In this document: one piece after another, positions 46,201 through 63,903 of the stretch
Layout of the letters: every line of letters starts with the position of its first letter
Position numbering within the stretch: the stretch's first letter is position 1
Notes under the pieces: model-generated
Seen by the model: only the letters and a program-made list of their open reading frames with translations
What the model was told of the DNA's origin: nothing
The model's database searches: none
Assembly: GCA_038373865.1 (NCBI GenBank)
Contig: JAXGGA010001065.1
Span: 1-64,000 of the forward strand
Source: Uloborus plumipes
Lineage: Eukaryota; Arthropoda; Arachnida; Araneae; Uloboridae
Reading direction: 5' to 3'
DNA length: 64,000 nt
Made by a program: the position numbers and the translations under genes

Positions 46201-49200
46201 CAAGGTCCCTACTCCCCCGAAGAAAAGAAAAATGAAAATAGGCATTTCGGGAGAGCCGGAAGCAGTGAAAACATGAACTTTTTTAATAGTCAGGATTTTT
46301 TTTTTAATTTTTAGGAAATATTTATGCTGAAAATTCTTATAAATGAAGCTTTTTATTCATTATTTTAAGTAACTGCTGCAAAAATTATATTACAATTTTT
46401 ATATAATGCAGTATTTTACATGAAAAATAATTTGTATTATTTTGCAAGCAAAAAATGCAATCTATTGCATAAAACGTACATTTACAAATGCATGAAATTA
46501 TAACATTAATTTACTGGTATTTTTTAAAATGAATACCAATGAAACCACAGTTTCACAACTATTCCATTATCATCAATATTATCATTATATTCCAAAACTG
46601 ACACCTTAGGTACATGGTAACTTTTTTTTTTTTTTCGAAAAAAATATCTTTTAGCACTTTTTTTTTCGAGTTCCTGGTAGAAATGACATATATGCCACCA
46701 TGTATATCTTAAATCTACAAATTCAACCATAAATGATGCTTTATACTTTAGGTTTTAAATAAAAAGAATTCAAAAATAACTGAAAATGTTACATTAATAA
46801 CCATGGAATTCCTACAAATCCTTATAACAAAAATGCAAGAATAATAGCAGACATAGAAAATATGGTCAGGTGAAATTATATTTTGACCTATAACATAACT
46901 ATTTATCAAACTGTTTGAAACCGTGACTCAAATGCAGAGATGTTGCCACAACTTATGATGCAAGTATTAAGCATAATCTAATATTAATAACCTACTAGAC
47001 TTCGTCCTCTGCCGACCTATGATAAAATACCCTTTTGGCTGGGTGAGATTATAGATAAAAGCTTTACTGTGTTAAACGTCACACTTAGTTTGCATCTGCT
47101 GCAGACACTTACATCAACGAGTTCTGGATAATGACAACGCTTTGATTTCATTAGTAAGAAGTTATAAATATTTAGAACACGTATAATTGCATTAACTGCG
47201 AAATCTGAGACTGTGGAACGAATTTCAAAATATTTAATTCTGTGTTCCTTAGCATAATCTTGTATGGTATTAACTATGATAATGTAAATTTATGTGGATG
47301 AGTTTAAATCGTATCAATGCAATTTTTTTTTTTTGGTTGGTAAACTATTTCAGTGCTCTTATTTTAAAAATAACTTTCACAATGATGGAGTGCATACGAA
47401 TAAGACATTTTTTAATTTTTTTCCAACAATATTATATGTTTACTAAACATTACAATTAATAGTAATAACTTTATGTCCCTTTCTTAATTAACGTTTTTGA
47501 TAGTTTTGCATTATAAAACTTTTTTTATTATGTAGAGAATGATAACCATATGATGAATGATAACCGTACCAGAAAAGATTCTTTCGTGTAAAAAGAATAG
47601 CAAAAGTATGTAAAAATACATTATGCAATAGAACTTCAAAAAGTTATATATCGATGGTTAAGGCCAAACTTTAAATCATTTTACAGCAATAATAATTGCA
47701 GGCAAAACTGTAGAATGAAAGAATTGACACATTTAGATTTAAATAGCATGTATAAATAATTTGCCATTGGAACGTATTTTAACAATAGTTTGTAAATGCA
47801 ATAGATAAGTAATGTTTCACAGTACTGAACTTTTACGGCTACAACTAGGTAAAAATATGACAAAACAAACATTTAAACGTGATTTATCTTATCGAAATTT
47901 AAATCTCATCTACCCATTATTATTAGTTTAATAATCCATTAAATTGAACGGAACTTCCAAATACTTACATGGTTAGAAAAAAAAAAAATCTTATAAAAAT
48001 ATTTTTTTCCTTGGTTTTTTTTTTCAATTTAATTTGACTATGGTTAAGAAATAAAGGTAATCCATGGACTAAAATAATTTTTTGCATAGAATGTACGAAA
48101 ATTAGCTCATTTCTTATTGTTGATGTTATGTGCTCACGATTAATTTTTTTCCTTGTTATGGCTGTTGACATTGATGGTTGACATTACTGGCACAAATGTT
48201 TTGACTCAATTACGAATCATCGGATGAACCTTGGTAAACATTTGGTGCCCAGAGAAGCTAAAAAAAGAAATGTCCACCACACCTTCTACCTTTCTGTCCT
48301 TGACAATCGTTGCAACGTGTTCAGTGTTTAATGTCCATTTAACATGTCCAGCATTAAAGGTCCATCCAAGGTCAACTTTTTCAACTTAAGAACCCTCAAA
48401 TGTGCATACAATTTGATTTTCAAAAAAAAAAAAAACTAGGGTTCCTTTATCATTTGAAGTTTATGATACGATAGCAAGGAAAACACTACTATTCTCGTAA
48501 AACATTCCTTTACATCTTGGAACAGTTTCAGTCCTGTTGTTTTGATGCGAAAGCAGAAGTAATGTTGTGAAAAATTACGTAAACTGTAAAAACAAAAGAA
48601 AACAAAATTTGTTTTGTTCCTATGCAGTTGTTGTTAAACGTTTAGAATATAAATATGCAGCTTTTAGTTTAAGTTAATTCTTGAATATTTTGTTAGTTGT
48701 AATAAGTACACCATTTTCAAATGGTACATTTTAACATTGTCTTTTAAAAATAAGAGCAGCAGCTTGAAGACACGTAAAAAAAATATAACATTAAGGTTCA
48801 AGAGCAATAAGAATTTATTAAGCGTTTAGGTTTTAAATTAATGCTTCATATGTTTAATTTGTCCATACCTACTAACGAATGGGATTTAATTTCGACGAAG
48901 CAGAGCTTTTTCAGCTCTTATGCAATCAGCTCTTTCGATCTTCAATATTTTTAATTGACATCGTTAAAAGCATTTTTTGCATTTAACTTTTTCAGTTGAG
49001 TAGCACAAGAAATTGTCTAGTGTCGCACTAGAAAACAGAAAGAAAAAAGCTTTAAAAGTACAAGTGAGCAGGTATACAGTCATGTCCAATTAAAAGTCTA
49101 AAACCTAAATTCGATACAGATCCAAGAGGATCAGGGACCTAACCGTTAGCACAACAAAGTTCGCATTATTATTGTCACTCAACTGTACGGACAGTATTTG

Positions 49201-49644
49201 GTTTTTAAAGTTTTTAATTTTCTTTTAACAAACGTTAACTGACGAAACGTAAAAGGCCTCTTCGGTAATGCCACACGTGCTGCAACTTTGCAGCTCTTTA
49301 GATTTTTCTAATGTAATTTAATCACAGCGTTTAATTAGGGGTGCTCTTAAAACAGAACTGTAACGCGGTTCTTCCTTTAAGAGAATTAGTGCTTTCCCTG
49401 TTTGAAGTAGTTTCTGTAAGAAAATGTTAAACAGGAAGAAATCGGTGAAATTCATTAAATGGAATATTAAATCAAAGCATAATTAACATTACCATGTAAA
49501 AAAATGATTATCTTGCAAGTGTTTGTTACTTACTATTTACTAAAACAAAAAATCTGAACTTTCATTCTAAGATGCCAATTTTAAATTAATAAGTACTTTT
49601 AATGATTCTTAATGAAATAATATAGAAGAACAGATTATTCCTGA
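43270..49644. other. 6.4 kb without recognised genes or elements
   Basis: AT-rich and strikingly poor in paired terminal repeats compared with the rest of the window. Open frames of 60-70 codons are unremarkable. Long intron or intergenic spacer are both possible. Confidence 0.45.
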
Positions 49645-49648
49645 TTAA

Positions 49649-50167
49649 CCCATTTATGCCCAGTAGCCTAAAAACGGGACGCTTGTTATTTACAGCTTAC
49701 AAAAACCTGTAATGGGTATATCTTTTTACGAAAGCTGGTTTTCAAAAGTTGAATAGTCCTTCTTCTTGAGAAAATCAGTTAGAGCCTCTAGTTGGACATC
49801 AGAGTTTATTTATTGACTGTTATTTTCAGACAAATCAGTCAAGCAACGATCCAGCATGGGTAGCAACAGAAAGTAAGTCTTTTTTGCGACCTTCTTTTTT
49901 CATAAAATCAAATTATTTTAAAATGATTTGCTTAAAATTGATTACAGATGCCTTCTATAATATTACTTCGTAAAAGTAAAGTCAACTAAGGTCGTATTTT
50001 ACAGAGATATCTGCAAAATATCCCATAAATAGGACGATAAATAACTTAATAAATATGGCAGCGGTGAACAATTTTAAGCCTGAAATGTATGTAAACCATT
50101 CCAAGTAAGAGTTTTAAGCAGATAAAAATTGAAACAAATTGTTAAAAAAATCTTGGGCATAAATGGG
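49649..50167. mobile_element. piggyBac-type MITE, copy 2 (519 bp, inverted relative to copy 1)
   Basis: Exact TTAA duplications (49645-49648 and 50168-50171) flank ends CCCATTTATGCCCA and TGGGCATAAATGGG. Internal blocks match the copy at 7217-7727 in inverted order and orientation (for example the complement of GAAAGCTGGTTTTCAAAAGT and CTTCTTGAGAAA). No coding. Confidence 0.8.
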
Positions 50168-50171
50168 TTAA

Positions 50172-50722
50172 GAACTTTTTTTCTTCGAGAAATTCAAAAG
50201 CGCCTATTAATTCAACCTTACAGGTTGATTTAATACAGCTCCTAGTATATTTTTTTCCACCTTTGCAGCTTATCTCAAGCTACGAGTGCAAAAGATTCGA
50301 CTGGAAAAGGAAAAATCTATATTGGAAGATTCTTACGTGAAGTTATCAATACTAACAAAAGTTTAAATTAATCTAGTTTATTTGCCAAAACATTACCTAT
50401 TATAAGAAAAACTTTGTCCCAAATCACGTTCAAATCTTAGAACTCCTTTGCCATCATATTAATTTAATAGTGAAATATTTTACATTACATTATTAAAGTA
50501 TTAACATTTTCATCATCCGGTACAATCTTTTTAGTTTTAAAAACATTATACATATTTTTAATGCGAGATTTTAGTTGGTAGTCATAACTTTCATTTTAGT
50601 TTTTAATTGCTGAATTATGGGAAAAAAGAAAAGAATAATAAAAAGAAGAGAAACATCTGTTTTGTAGAATTTTTCATTTTTATCTTGCTATTACAGTCGT
50701 AAGAAAAACGTAACAGACTTTC
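50172..50722. other. no feature recognised
   Basis: AT-rich DNA without paired repeats or exon-like structure. Confidence 0.4.
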
Positions 50723-50895
50723 CTATTTAGTTCTTCTGGCATGTTGAAGACATTTAGTGCATGCATCAGGCACATACATATCAAGTATACTGAGATTAAA
50801 ATATCGTTTGGGGAAAAGAAAATTCCTCTCTTCAGACAACATGATGAATGAAGGATCAATTTCCATTGTAAGATAAAGTGGCCGTGGAGATATAT
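50723..50895 (-). CDS. possible 3'-terminal exon, unrecognised
   Basis: On the minus strand an acceptor-like CATTACCAG (exon start about 50895) opens a frame reading ISPRPLYLTMEIDPSFIMLS, then FPKRYFNLSILDMYVPDACT, then KCLQHARRTK and a stop at 50723. Composition is protein-like, ending in a CxxC motif. The tract before the acceptor is only moderately pyrimidine-rich and no clear AATAAA follows within about 100 bp. No family recognised. Confidence 0.22.
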
Positions 50896-51253
50896 CTGGT
50901 AATGAAATATTGCTCAAGAATTGTGACATGAAGTTGGAAATAGAAAAAGAAAAAAAAAACGCTCTAAATTGAAGAATCATTCTAGGATATTTCATTCTTT
51001 GCAATCCCATTTCGAAATATTCTTCTTACAATCCTTTTCTAATATACTTTGTTTTTGATTCGTGGAATCACGCTAGATGAAAAAATACACTGTCTGGGGT
51101 TTGCTTTTCTGAAATAGATGAATTGTATAGTAGATTCTTTGAAGAAAAAAAGAAGTGTACAGTCTGATAATTTCTTCTGTCTGATATTGTAGAAACGTAT
51201 CCATTATAAATAAATAAATGTATGTGTGTGCATATATATATATATATAATATA

Positions 51254-54780
<3,527 letters not shown>

Positions 54781-54782
54781 TA

Positions 54783-57700
54783 CAACTCTTTATCTCTTGT
54801 TGTTTAATTTATTAAAAATAATCAATTTTAGCATTATGGTACAAAAATGTATTTGATAGTATTTGATATATATGCTAGTTTTTACCGATCAGTACAAGTG
54901 ATTTTACAGGTTGAAAAACATAACAATAAAAAACTAGAAGTAAGAAAAATCTCCAAAATGTCTGCCCCTTTCTTCAACCTGTGCAGGAACTGTACCGTCT
55001 TCTGAATGAAGTATATATTTTGTGACTGAAATCAATGGAGCCACGTATAAGTGGTTTGTTTCATCAAACAAAAAAATCAATATTCTCTGCCAATTATGGC
55101 TTAATACACGTCCTAATAAATGGATGACCCTTTTTCAATGAATGGAATTAAGCATGTACATTAGGAATTACAGCATCTACGCATCGACAAAAAGATTTAT
55201 TCTACTGCATGATGTTTATCGACTTCAAACGAATATTCTCGGAGAAAAACAGCTCCTGTTTAATTAACATCATTTTTGGAATTTAGCCAACGAAACATGC
55301 ATTCGTTATTTACTGCAGCTTTTAGATTACGATGTACTTCTTGCATTTAATCGTAATAGTTTCTTAGAAGATAATCAAAATAAATTCTCATTTTCAAATT
55401 TTCTGTAAAAAATGCGTTAAGGGATGGTTCGTGTGCAACCTGAGGGACTTAAAATAATGAGAATTTATGCATGTGAAAAGCATTTGTCGCTTTCTTATAT
55501 GTTTTTTTTTGTGGTCACTTTTATAAATTTGAAGAATTCAATTGTTCATCTACAAATTTGTTTCACAGCCCAATTGCTTTCGAGGTTGTTTTTTTTTTTC
55601 AATTAATAGTAATAAAATTCACTTTGGTGAATAAATTCAACTGCTTACCAAAGCATAACTGTCAACCATCGAGCTTTATTGCAAGAGAAAGCGTTTTGTG
55701 ATTTATGACTAGAATTGAACGACTAAAATTTCATAGAAAAATTTTAAAAAGAAGTCATTTCTTCAAATTGTCTACAAATTTTACGTGGCCGCAGAGGTAA
55801 GTAAGGTGAGATGTCAAATTTTCCAATGTTAAATCTGACGACATGGTATATATTTGTTCCTGAACATGTTTTCTTTCTTTATAAAAATGGTTTGAAGAGC
55901 AACGTTGTAGCAGATTTCTGTTATAAGGATGCTTTTACTTTTGGGTTAGTCAAACTGATACCATAGAATTACTCATCCATGTTTTTAATAAGTTTAGATA
56001 TTTTTTAAAAAAAAAGTCAATGTTAACTAGTTATTGTTGCCTTTGTTTAAACCTCACTTTGGAATCCGAAGATTTTCAGATGGTTAGGTCCTTAAGTCCG
56101 TTCACTCTTTTGAGAAATTAAATCTTTTTTAAAATGATGATTTCTAGATATTAAATTAATTTTTGAAAATGTGGAGCTGAACAAAATTTTCGGTTATTGT
56201 AATTGTGCTCTCTGATAAAGTCATTTCTATGAAAGTTAAATCAAAATCCATTTCTTTATTATTCTGATCATTCAAGTAGCACATCTAAAAATGTTTTCTG
56301 AAACGTAAGCATCAGTAAAGACATGTGTGCTCCAAGGGAAATTCTTACCGTTGAGAAAAGGAGAAGTTATGAATCACTTTATCTGTGAAATTATAAATGA
56401 TTGACGTCAACTGTGAGAATTCTTCGCAAGGAACACTTGCTTTATTTTGAAGACCTCGTTGAATTCGTTTACTTTCTCTTTCTGGAGCTTTTTTTTTAAA
56501 CGATTATAGGAAATAAAAATGTATCTCTTGGAGAGAAATTAAATTGAAATTAACTTTTTAATAGTTAAAGAAACATAAATGCGTGCTTTTTCTTACTTAT
56601 TCAAAGACTCACTCGTACACTTATCATTTACATCGATTTTTAATTTCAATATTTAAACTCTTTAAGTAGGTCTTCACTTTGTTAAAATGCTCTAATTAGT
56701 TAATAACAATAGTTTACTTTTTTTAACATCTTACCTATGGAGAATTATTAGCAGTCTTCTCCGTTTTAGGTGTTATTTTTATCGTCAGACTGGTATATTA
56801 GAATAACTCATTCCGATATTTGCACACAAAAGGGTTTCTTTCTTCGTAACTAATTTTAGATAGCCTTTATTTTAAAATTCGTCATCTATAAATAATAAAA
56901 GTTTTCATTTGAAATTTTGATTAGAAAACCAGAAATATGTTAATGATTGATATCATTAGTTTTGAAAATATTTCAACTTTCACAGGTTTTTCAGTATGCA
57001 AAATGGTTGATATACAATATAAAACTAGTAAGTCTTCACTGCGAACTTCTATACAAAACGATAAACCATATTCGCATAAATTTTACTCTGAAAAAAATCA
57101 GGAGCTATTGATCTGGAAAAAAAGCTAAATCCAAACATATGTAAAAACAGTCTAGTATGTAAGCATGATTCTCATGCTTCAAGGAAGGTCCAAACAAATC
57201 CTCTTATGTTTGAACTTTATCCCGAAGATAGTTCTTTACCGGATGATTCTCCCATTGTTTTCTGATCCATGCAAAATTCAAAAGCTGTGAGAAAAGTACG
57301 AAAGAATGTATATATTCAGAATAAAACTAGCATTTCAACACGTTTCGTTATGAAACATGTATGTTTTCAGAATAATCATTTATTGAATGAAGCTGAAATC
57401 TTCAAGATTTTTTTAACCATACGTTTACTAAGAGAGGATTATAAATTATGTCACTGATGGAAAAACGTTACTTTTAAATTATTTTGCAGTTATGATCAAA
57501 AACCATTGTGCAGTTGCAAAACAGGATGTTCTGTAAAACAATTATTTATCCTAAGGCAAAGTTTCTTTAATACAATAAAGTTTTCTTATATTTTGGATCA
57601 GTTATGTTTTGGTTATCAAGTTCGATATAAAGACTGTGCTAAGAACGCGCGCTTGAAATAACAGTATGTTCAAAGTTGCAGTAACAGCGTATACTTAGTT

Positions 57701-59331
57701 TTTAAAACTATTTCAGGAAAAAGTTTCCGTTTTTCTGTTTTAATGAAACATACGCCATAGTAATTAAAAACTGAAAAAAAGATTTTTGAGCATACAGAAG
57801 AAAAAAAAGTATTTCTTATCTCCTTATACTTTTATAACGTAGAAATACATTTATTACAGCCCAAAAATGTGCTGTAGATGAGCTAAGAAATAAATTTAAG
57901 ATCTGAAGAAAATGCCATTGCTTGATAAAGAAATCTCTAAGACTTAAGTTTACGGAAAACCTAGCGTCATTCGCAATCCAGCAAGTTTAAGTAACTTCAT
58001 TAAACCCAACTCCGTGCTTGAATTCTAAATGGAGACGAAAAAAATCTTTAAAAAAGAAAAGTTTATTTGAAAAAAAAACAACACATAGAAAAGAAGCATG
58101 ATTACTAGATTTTTTCGTTTCATATTTTATGAGGCTCTTCATTATCGTACAGTTTCGTGCATGCAACGTATATTTGGGATGTAGGGCATTATTGAGAGGA
58201 AAAATAATGGAATAAAATTAAATAACCTGATATACATGGAAGGGACTGCCTGATTTATAAAGCAATCAATATTTAATTTTCAGTGTTATTAAGGCTTATT
58301 TGTACTAATCAGAAAGTTAGAATATCATCGCAAGTAGTTTCATGCACAGCACAAAACATTAATAACACTATTTAATATTTTCGTAAATGACATTGATATG
58401 TGTTCTGAAAATAATCGTTAAAAGTATTGCATAACACAATTATGTCAACAGTTTTTTTTATTTTTTATTTCATAAACGTCAATGTTCGTAAACCAAATAT
58501 GTATATTAGTTTAGTAACTTTTCTGTAGATTCGGTAATAAATATATAAGTAAATAAATATAGTTCTTAAACTTTTAATAGAAATTTGTATGAACTGATTT
58601 GGATCGTAAAGTGTAAGTTTAAACTAAACAAAAGAGTATCACTTGTGTTCAAATACTTCACATTACTTCTGTATTTTTCTCCGTAAACATAAAGAGCCTC
58701 TGAGCATTATCAGCCATTAATTTTCTAACATGGGTCATAAAACTCATGATTAAAACCAATAAAACTTGCATTAGCTTGCCTATAATCCCTTAATAGCCAT
58801 TTGCATTCAACTTTATACCTAAATGAGATTGTTGGTAATGTGTTGAAAATGACTTCTCCAACTTTCGGTAAATAAAATCCAGCTCTAAGACACTATTGCA
58901 CCTCACGCGATGCGTTGCTTTTCTTAGATGATTAGGAATCCTTTGAGTTATCTAAGAAATGAGAAAAAAGGAACGAATCTAGACAAAAGTAACTGAGCCG
59001 TTATTATGTTTCAAATACGAAACATGTTATTTACATTGTGTGAAAAGTTTTTCGTTTCTTTTGTTTAACAAATTATTCCAAGCATGGGGATAGAAAAGTA
59101 TTGTAAATTTAAAAGTGACCTCTATGATTTTGTTTTAATTGCTACCACTGCAAATTTCAGTAGTAGATTGGAGCACGCTTGCGTGTATTTCTTTCAATGA
59201 ATTTTCTTTTTACTTTTATAAATTTTATGCATTGTGGTTTTATCGAGTAATTAATACAATCAAAATTTGGAAATTAGTCGTTGCTTTAGTTAAAATTTTA
59301 ATAGCTAAAAAAATGTTTTTCTTTGGTCCAG
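54783..59331. other. 4.5 kb without recognised genes or elements
   Basis: AT-rich and repeat-poor by eye. Two short open frames (56937-57128 and 57269-57457, plus strand) each contain a loosely similar I/V-Q-x-KTS stretch but nothing recognisable. Confidence 0.4.
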
Positions 59332-59417
59332 GTCTGTTGCATAAACTTGGTCTGGGTACGGGGCTAGTTTACATATCACGTGGCCACATTTGCGCAGATT
59401 GTTTGCGATACCTAGGA
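59332..59417 (+). CDS. candidate 86-bp internal exon, unknown protein
   Basis: TTTTTCTTTGGTCCAG (acceptor) precedes 86 bp ending CCTAGGA|GTAAGT (donor). The frame across it reads LLHKLGLGTGLVYISRGH, then ICADCLRYLG. It enters after one base of a codon and leaves at a codon boundary. Composition is GC-richer and more balanced than the flanks. I do not recognise the protein. Both splice sites are good; chance remains possible in 64 kb. Confidence 0.3.
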
Positions 59418-59669
59418 GTAAGTGAGAACAATATTTTATCAAATCGAAATATTTTTTTGGTAACTTAATCACTGTTTAAAAATAAAATTAAAAACTAAAG
59501 AGAATAAAGGAATATTTACAGGCTAGGTGAAAACATAGGGCTTATGGCTAATCAAAAAGAGAAACTATTTAGTCGTCTTCACTATCACTGTTACATTTTT
59601 ACAAACAAAAAATAAAGCATTTTTATTTGAACACTTGTCGGGATACCATTTTTTTATCTAAGCCATTGA

Positions 59670-59884
59670 GCACAGCCTTGTCTCACTTTTGGATTGGTTG
59701 GTGAATTCATAGGGGTTTCCCCCTTAAAATATTTTAAAGATAATAGAGATGGATCTCTTTTCCAGTTGATTATTTCAAAAAAAGGAAAAGAATTGCATGT
59801 TGCATGGGAGTACTCAGTCGTATCATACATCTTCAATGAAGAACAGTGTTTTGACCTAATCTCACTTGCAGGACAGAAGTTTTA
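59670..59884 (+). CDS. possible coding segment, unrecognised
   Basis: An open frame reads LVGEFIGVSPLKYFKDNRDG, SLFQLIISKKGKELHVAWEY and ends FDLISLAGQKF with a stop at 59882-59884. An acceptor-like CTCTTTTCCAG lies inside it at about 59754-59764. It is 250 bp downstream of the 59332 candidate on the same strand, but frame and acceptor do not link them convincingly. Confidence 0.18.
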
Positions 59885-60534
59885 ATTATTTTGTCGTTTA
59901 ATTAGGCTCTGTTAATTTTTCGAACATAATATCTTAACGTCTGTGAAATAAAAACTTATTACCCGCTTTATAAAACTAAGCATTCAGCTCTACAAAAGTA
60001 AATGGAACAGGCATAGAAACATAACAATATGATTGTACTTACAATCAAATAGTAATGATTGCTGAAAGATATGACTGTAGAGATTATAAAAGTCGAATAT
60101 GTTACTCAAACCATAAATAATGATCTTCGAAGCTAAGTATCCTAAAAATAATAAAAAGATTGGAGAAAGTGTGGAGTAAAAAAGCTTCAGGGGTACGCTT
60201 AGCAGTAAGGACGTACTTAAATGTGTTCCGTCTCATTGTTTGGATTCATTTTCTAAATGGCAGCAAAATTAATGACATTCTTGTTCTTACAAAAACAGTT
60301 CTCTTAAAGAAAAAAAATCTGCTAATGTTCATATATTTGTTTATTCTAAACTAATTATTATAAGTTTGCAATAAGTTCAATGAAAAATTTACTGAACTTG
60401 GCAGAAAACAGGTTATCCTTTCCGCATGCTTCACCGAATCTCCACAGACGCTGCAAACCTTGTGAGAATACTTACTAAGGTGCAGCATAAATCCGTTTAT
60501 AACTGGTGACACGCCAAATTATACTCGTAAAAAT

Positions 60535-60627
60535 TATACTTTCGATAAAAATGATTTTTAATTATACTTTCAATTTATACTTTCGATAAAAATGATTTTT
60601 AATTATACTTTCAATTTATACTTTTGA
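60535..60627 (+). repeat. 41-bp tandem repeat, ~2.3 copies
   Basis: TATACTTTCGATAAAAATGA plus TTTTTAATTATACTTTCAATT is repeated exactly at 60535 and 60576, with a partial third copy at 60617. Exact identity of the two full units suggests a recent duplication. Confidence 0.9.
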
Positions 60628-63600
60628 AAAAAAGTACACTGCTTAAACGTTCCCCGATCAACCCTATTATATAAGCAATTAAATCTTGGAAATATTTTGG
60701 AAATTTTAAGATCTTGTTATTTATAACGACCACTTTAAACAAGCAAACTTTTAATGCAGATCTTAAAGAATTAAAAAAAAAATACTATGAAACGTGAAAA
60801 CTATTGTACGAGCTCTAGATCATCATATATTTGCTTGCACCTAAATTAGGTAAACCAGTTAGAACTGATTTGTAAAACAATGCACATCCCTAACGAAAAG
60901 TTTAAAGCACCCTATTGCGTTAAAATTGAGTTAAACAAAGACTCTGCATTCAAAAGCCATCCATCGTTAATGAATGTGAATTTATAAATTTTGCCATTAG
61001 TTTGTCTGGTTTGTGTATTTTAGCATTTGCTAACAGAACAACTTCGTTGAGTTTAGTTTAATAGGCTCTGTATGCATATTTTCTTCGAAAAATATTGAGA
61101 ATTGTACAGAATCTTTATAAAGTCTTGTACTAATAAGGAAACTTCCTTTTAAAAAAGCTTACTTAGATTTCAACTTTCTTTTAAATTTATTTTCGCCAAG
61201 TATCTTAAAGGCGTGTTTTAGTGTACATTTTATATGCCCACCTTTAGTAGTTCTAAGATTTAGATAATTTTTAACTTCACACCAGACACTATCACAACCA
61301 CACTGAAATGAAGGGAAACTGTTTTATCTCAAGATAAATTGTCATATAAGTAATATCAATGAGTATTGACGATTGAGTTTTCGCGATGTTAGCGCCCCTA
61401 CATGCCCAGTGAATACAAACTTGTTGCGACAAATATTAAAATACAAAAGAAATTGTATGGATAAATCGTAAATGCTTTTAAATTTAAAAGATAATTAAAT
61501 GTATGTGATATTCAGGGCAGAAGTTTTCTTTACAATGGTAGAACTTTGGAACATGTTTCTAGTTGCACTTTTTTGTGTTATCTAAATTAATTCCTATACA
61601 ATAAACCATACAGTTTTAACAAATAAATAAAGATAATAATGTTACCAACGGTACTGATGATAGAATAAGATACGTAGAAAATGGTGTGAATAAACATTTT
61701 AATATATGGTTTATAAACAAATATCGATCAAGAAACGAACAAGTCAAGTGTTTAACATGCAAAAGATAAAAGACAAGCATTAGGTGAAATTTTTATTTTT
61801 AAGTACTTTTTTCTGGCGTATTTAGCAAAATTGCTTTTTTTAAACTGAACATTTTTCCGTATTTTAGAAGCTGTCTAGACAATGCTGTTTTTCGCGTTAC
61901 TGTACTGACACTTACCTACTGCATTTAAAAAGTATTACATAATTTTAAGCCTTATTTATAACTTAAAGCATAAACAAAAAATTGGAAACATGATTCGATA
62001 TTTCTATTTAAACGAATTAACCATAATGACCAATTTGCGCATGTAAAATCTAAGTTAACGTGACTATTAATCTAATAAGTTAACAAAATAAATAATTACA
62101 AAACTATTATTCACACTATTCTAACAATGAAAATTTGGGTTAATGATATATGATCTTTCAATTAAATATTTACTATTTCATATATTTTTAGATGTGGGTT
62201 TCTCAATAATATAAACAATGAAACATCAAATCAACTTTTGTATGTCTGCATGATGTAAATAGTTATATGATATTATGCCAGAGTCATTTTTAAATCCTTA
62301 GGAAGAAATTAAATGTTGGACGCTTGTATATAACTATAAGCTTAAAAAAATGATACATATGTTTGAAGTAGACAGAATATCTGAACTCGTCGTTTTATAC
62401 ATATCGTTAAAATTGCATGACATTTTTATTTACAGGGGAACTTTTTGTAAATGTCAAAACTTAAATAGTAAATAGTTTGGTTAAAAAATTTTGTATGACA
62501 TTTTTTGTTGTACAAAAAAAGCATAGCCATTTAGATGTCATCAAGAACTTTAGAATATACCTTCTTTTTTCATCTGAAGATAATATTTCTTGTACAATGT
62601 AGTATGAGCCAGAAAAAATGGTTAGTTTAACCAATTGTTATAATGCGTGTTTTCAAAAGATTAGATGTTATTAGAATCTCTAAGTTTATATTTTTAAATG
62701 TTAAATAAAGCATAAGACTTTTTCAGTTACGTGAAGTTTTATTTGATTTATGTGTTCACTTTCTTTATATTTTATAAATGTTTAACGGCAGTCTGACGAC
62801 AAGTAACATGTTTAAGCACAATGTTTAAGCAATACAGTTAATTTATTACTCTTAACAAACCTCTTGTGATGAAATATATTTGTAAAACATAGTTAAAGTT
62901 ATGTCCAAAATGTATTTAGAGTATAGTTATTTTTACGTAACGAGAAAAATAATTAATGTCACTAAAATTATAATTTAAACTGGGCAATATTTTTGTATTA
63001 AAATATTTTCATTGAAGTGTACTTCTTTTCAGGCTATCGCTGAAAACAATGATTGAAAATGTAGGTTTGGAAGTGGAATCCTCTTTACCTTTTCAAATTG
63101 CATCAAATACGTGTTTTACAAAAACACTGCTTTTATCAATACATTGTTCATTCCTTGCTTTATGAAGGACATGGGGTTAGTATTTAGTTTAGATATGGTT
63201 TAAATAGTTGTGAGGAATGTTTTTAAGTATCTTAAACAATTGCGTATGTGTATCTAAAATAAAAGTTGTACACTCTTGTGCATCTCTTGTCGTATTTTAA
63301 ATTCAACAATAAAGAGGATCCATACACTATCCACACTTATAGTTCAACTGCTTAAGCTTAAAATTTTCTTTTCTTTTCGTTTTTTGCTATCATTATTAGT
63401 ACTTCACATAAAATTTATTGCATTTAAAGCTGCTAACATTAGGGAAAAGTCAGAATTTGACGTCTTTCTTCGTATTTTAGTCACAGTGGAAACCAAGTAA
63501 GCAAGCGTGTACAATGAAGCTGAAGAACAATAGATTAGCTCCTCAGACTGCAAAGGAACATTTTTAACCCGGACGGGATTATACATTGATGAACAATAGA

Positions 63601-63899
63601 TGACAAAAATGCAAAAAGAAAATAAATAAAATTTAAAATTTTGAGTTACTGCCTTTTACCTTCAAACACCAGTAACCTTTCTCGTACCTCTCTATAAATC
63701 TGTATGTCTTTAAGAACCTTTTTTCTGCATCAACCCTCACAAATTAGCAAAATAGTTAGTTCTTATTTCATAGATCAAAAAGTCATTTCAATTTTTGCTA
63801 CAACTATTTCCCATCAAGACGACAAAAAAAAACGTAACCTTGCATGCCTTTTTCTAAGCTTTAACTAGCAGTTAATTCTTTATTAAAAATCTGTTTAAC
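60628..63899. other. 3.3 kb without recognised genes or elements
   Basis: AT-rich; no exon-like segment or paired repeat stood out. Confidence 0.4.
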
Positions 63900-63903
63900 T
63901 TAA

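Noticed and set aside
56937..57457. Two neighbouring short plus-strand open frames that look loosely alike
   Set aside because: Similarity is limited to a few residues, and no splice context or recognised family supports a gene.
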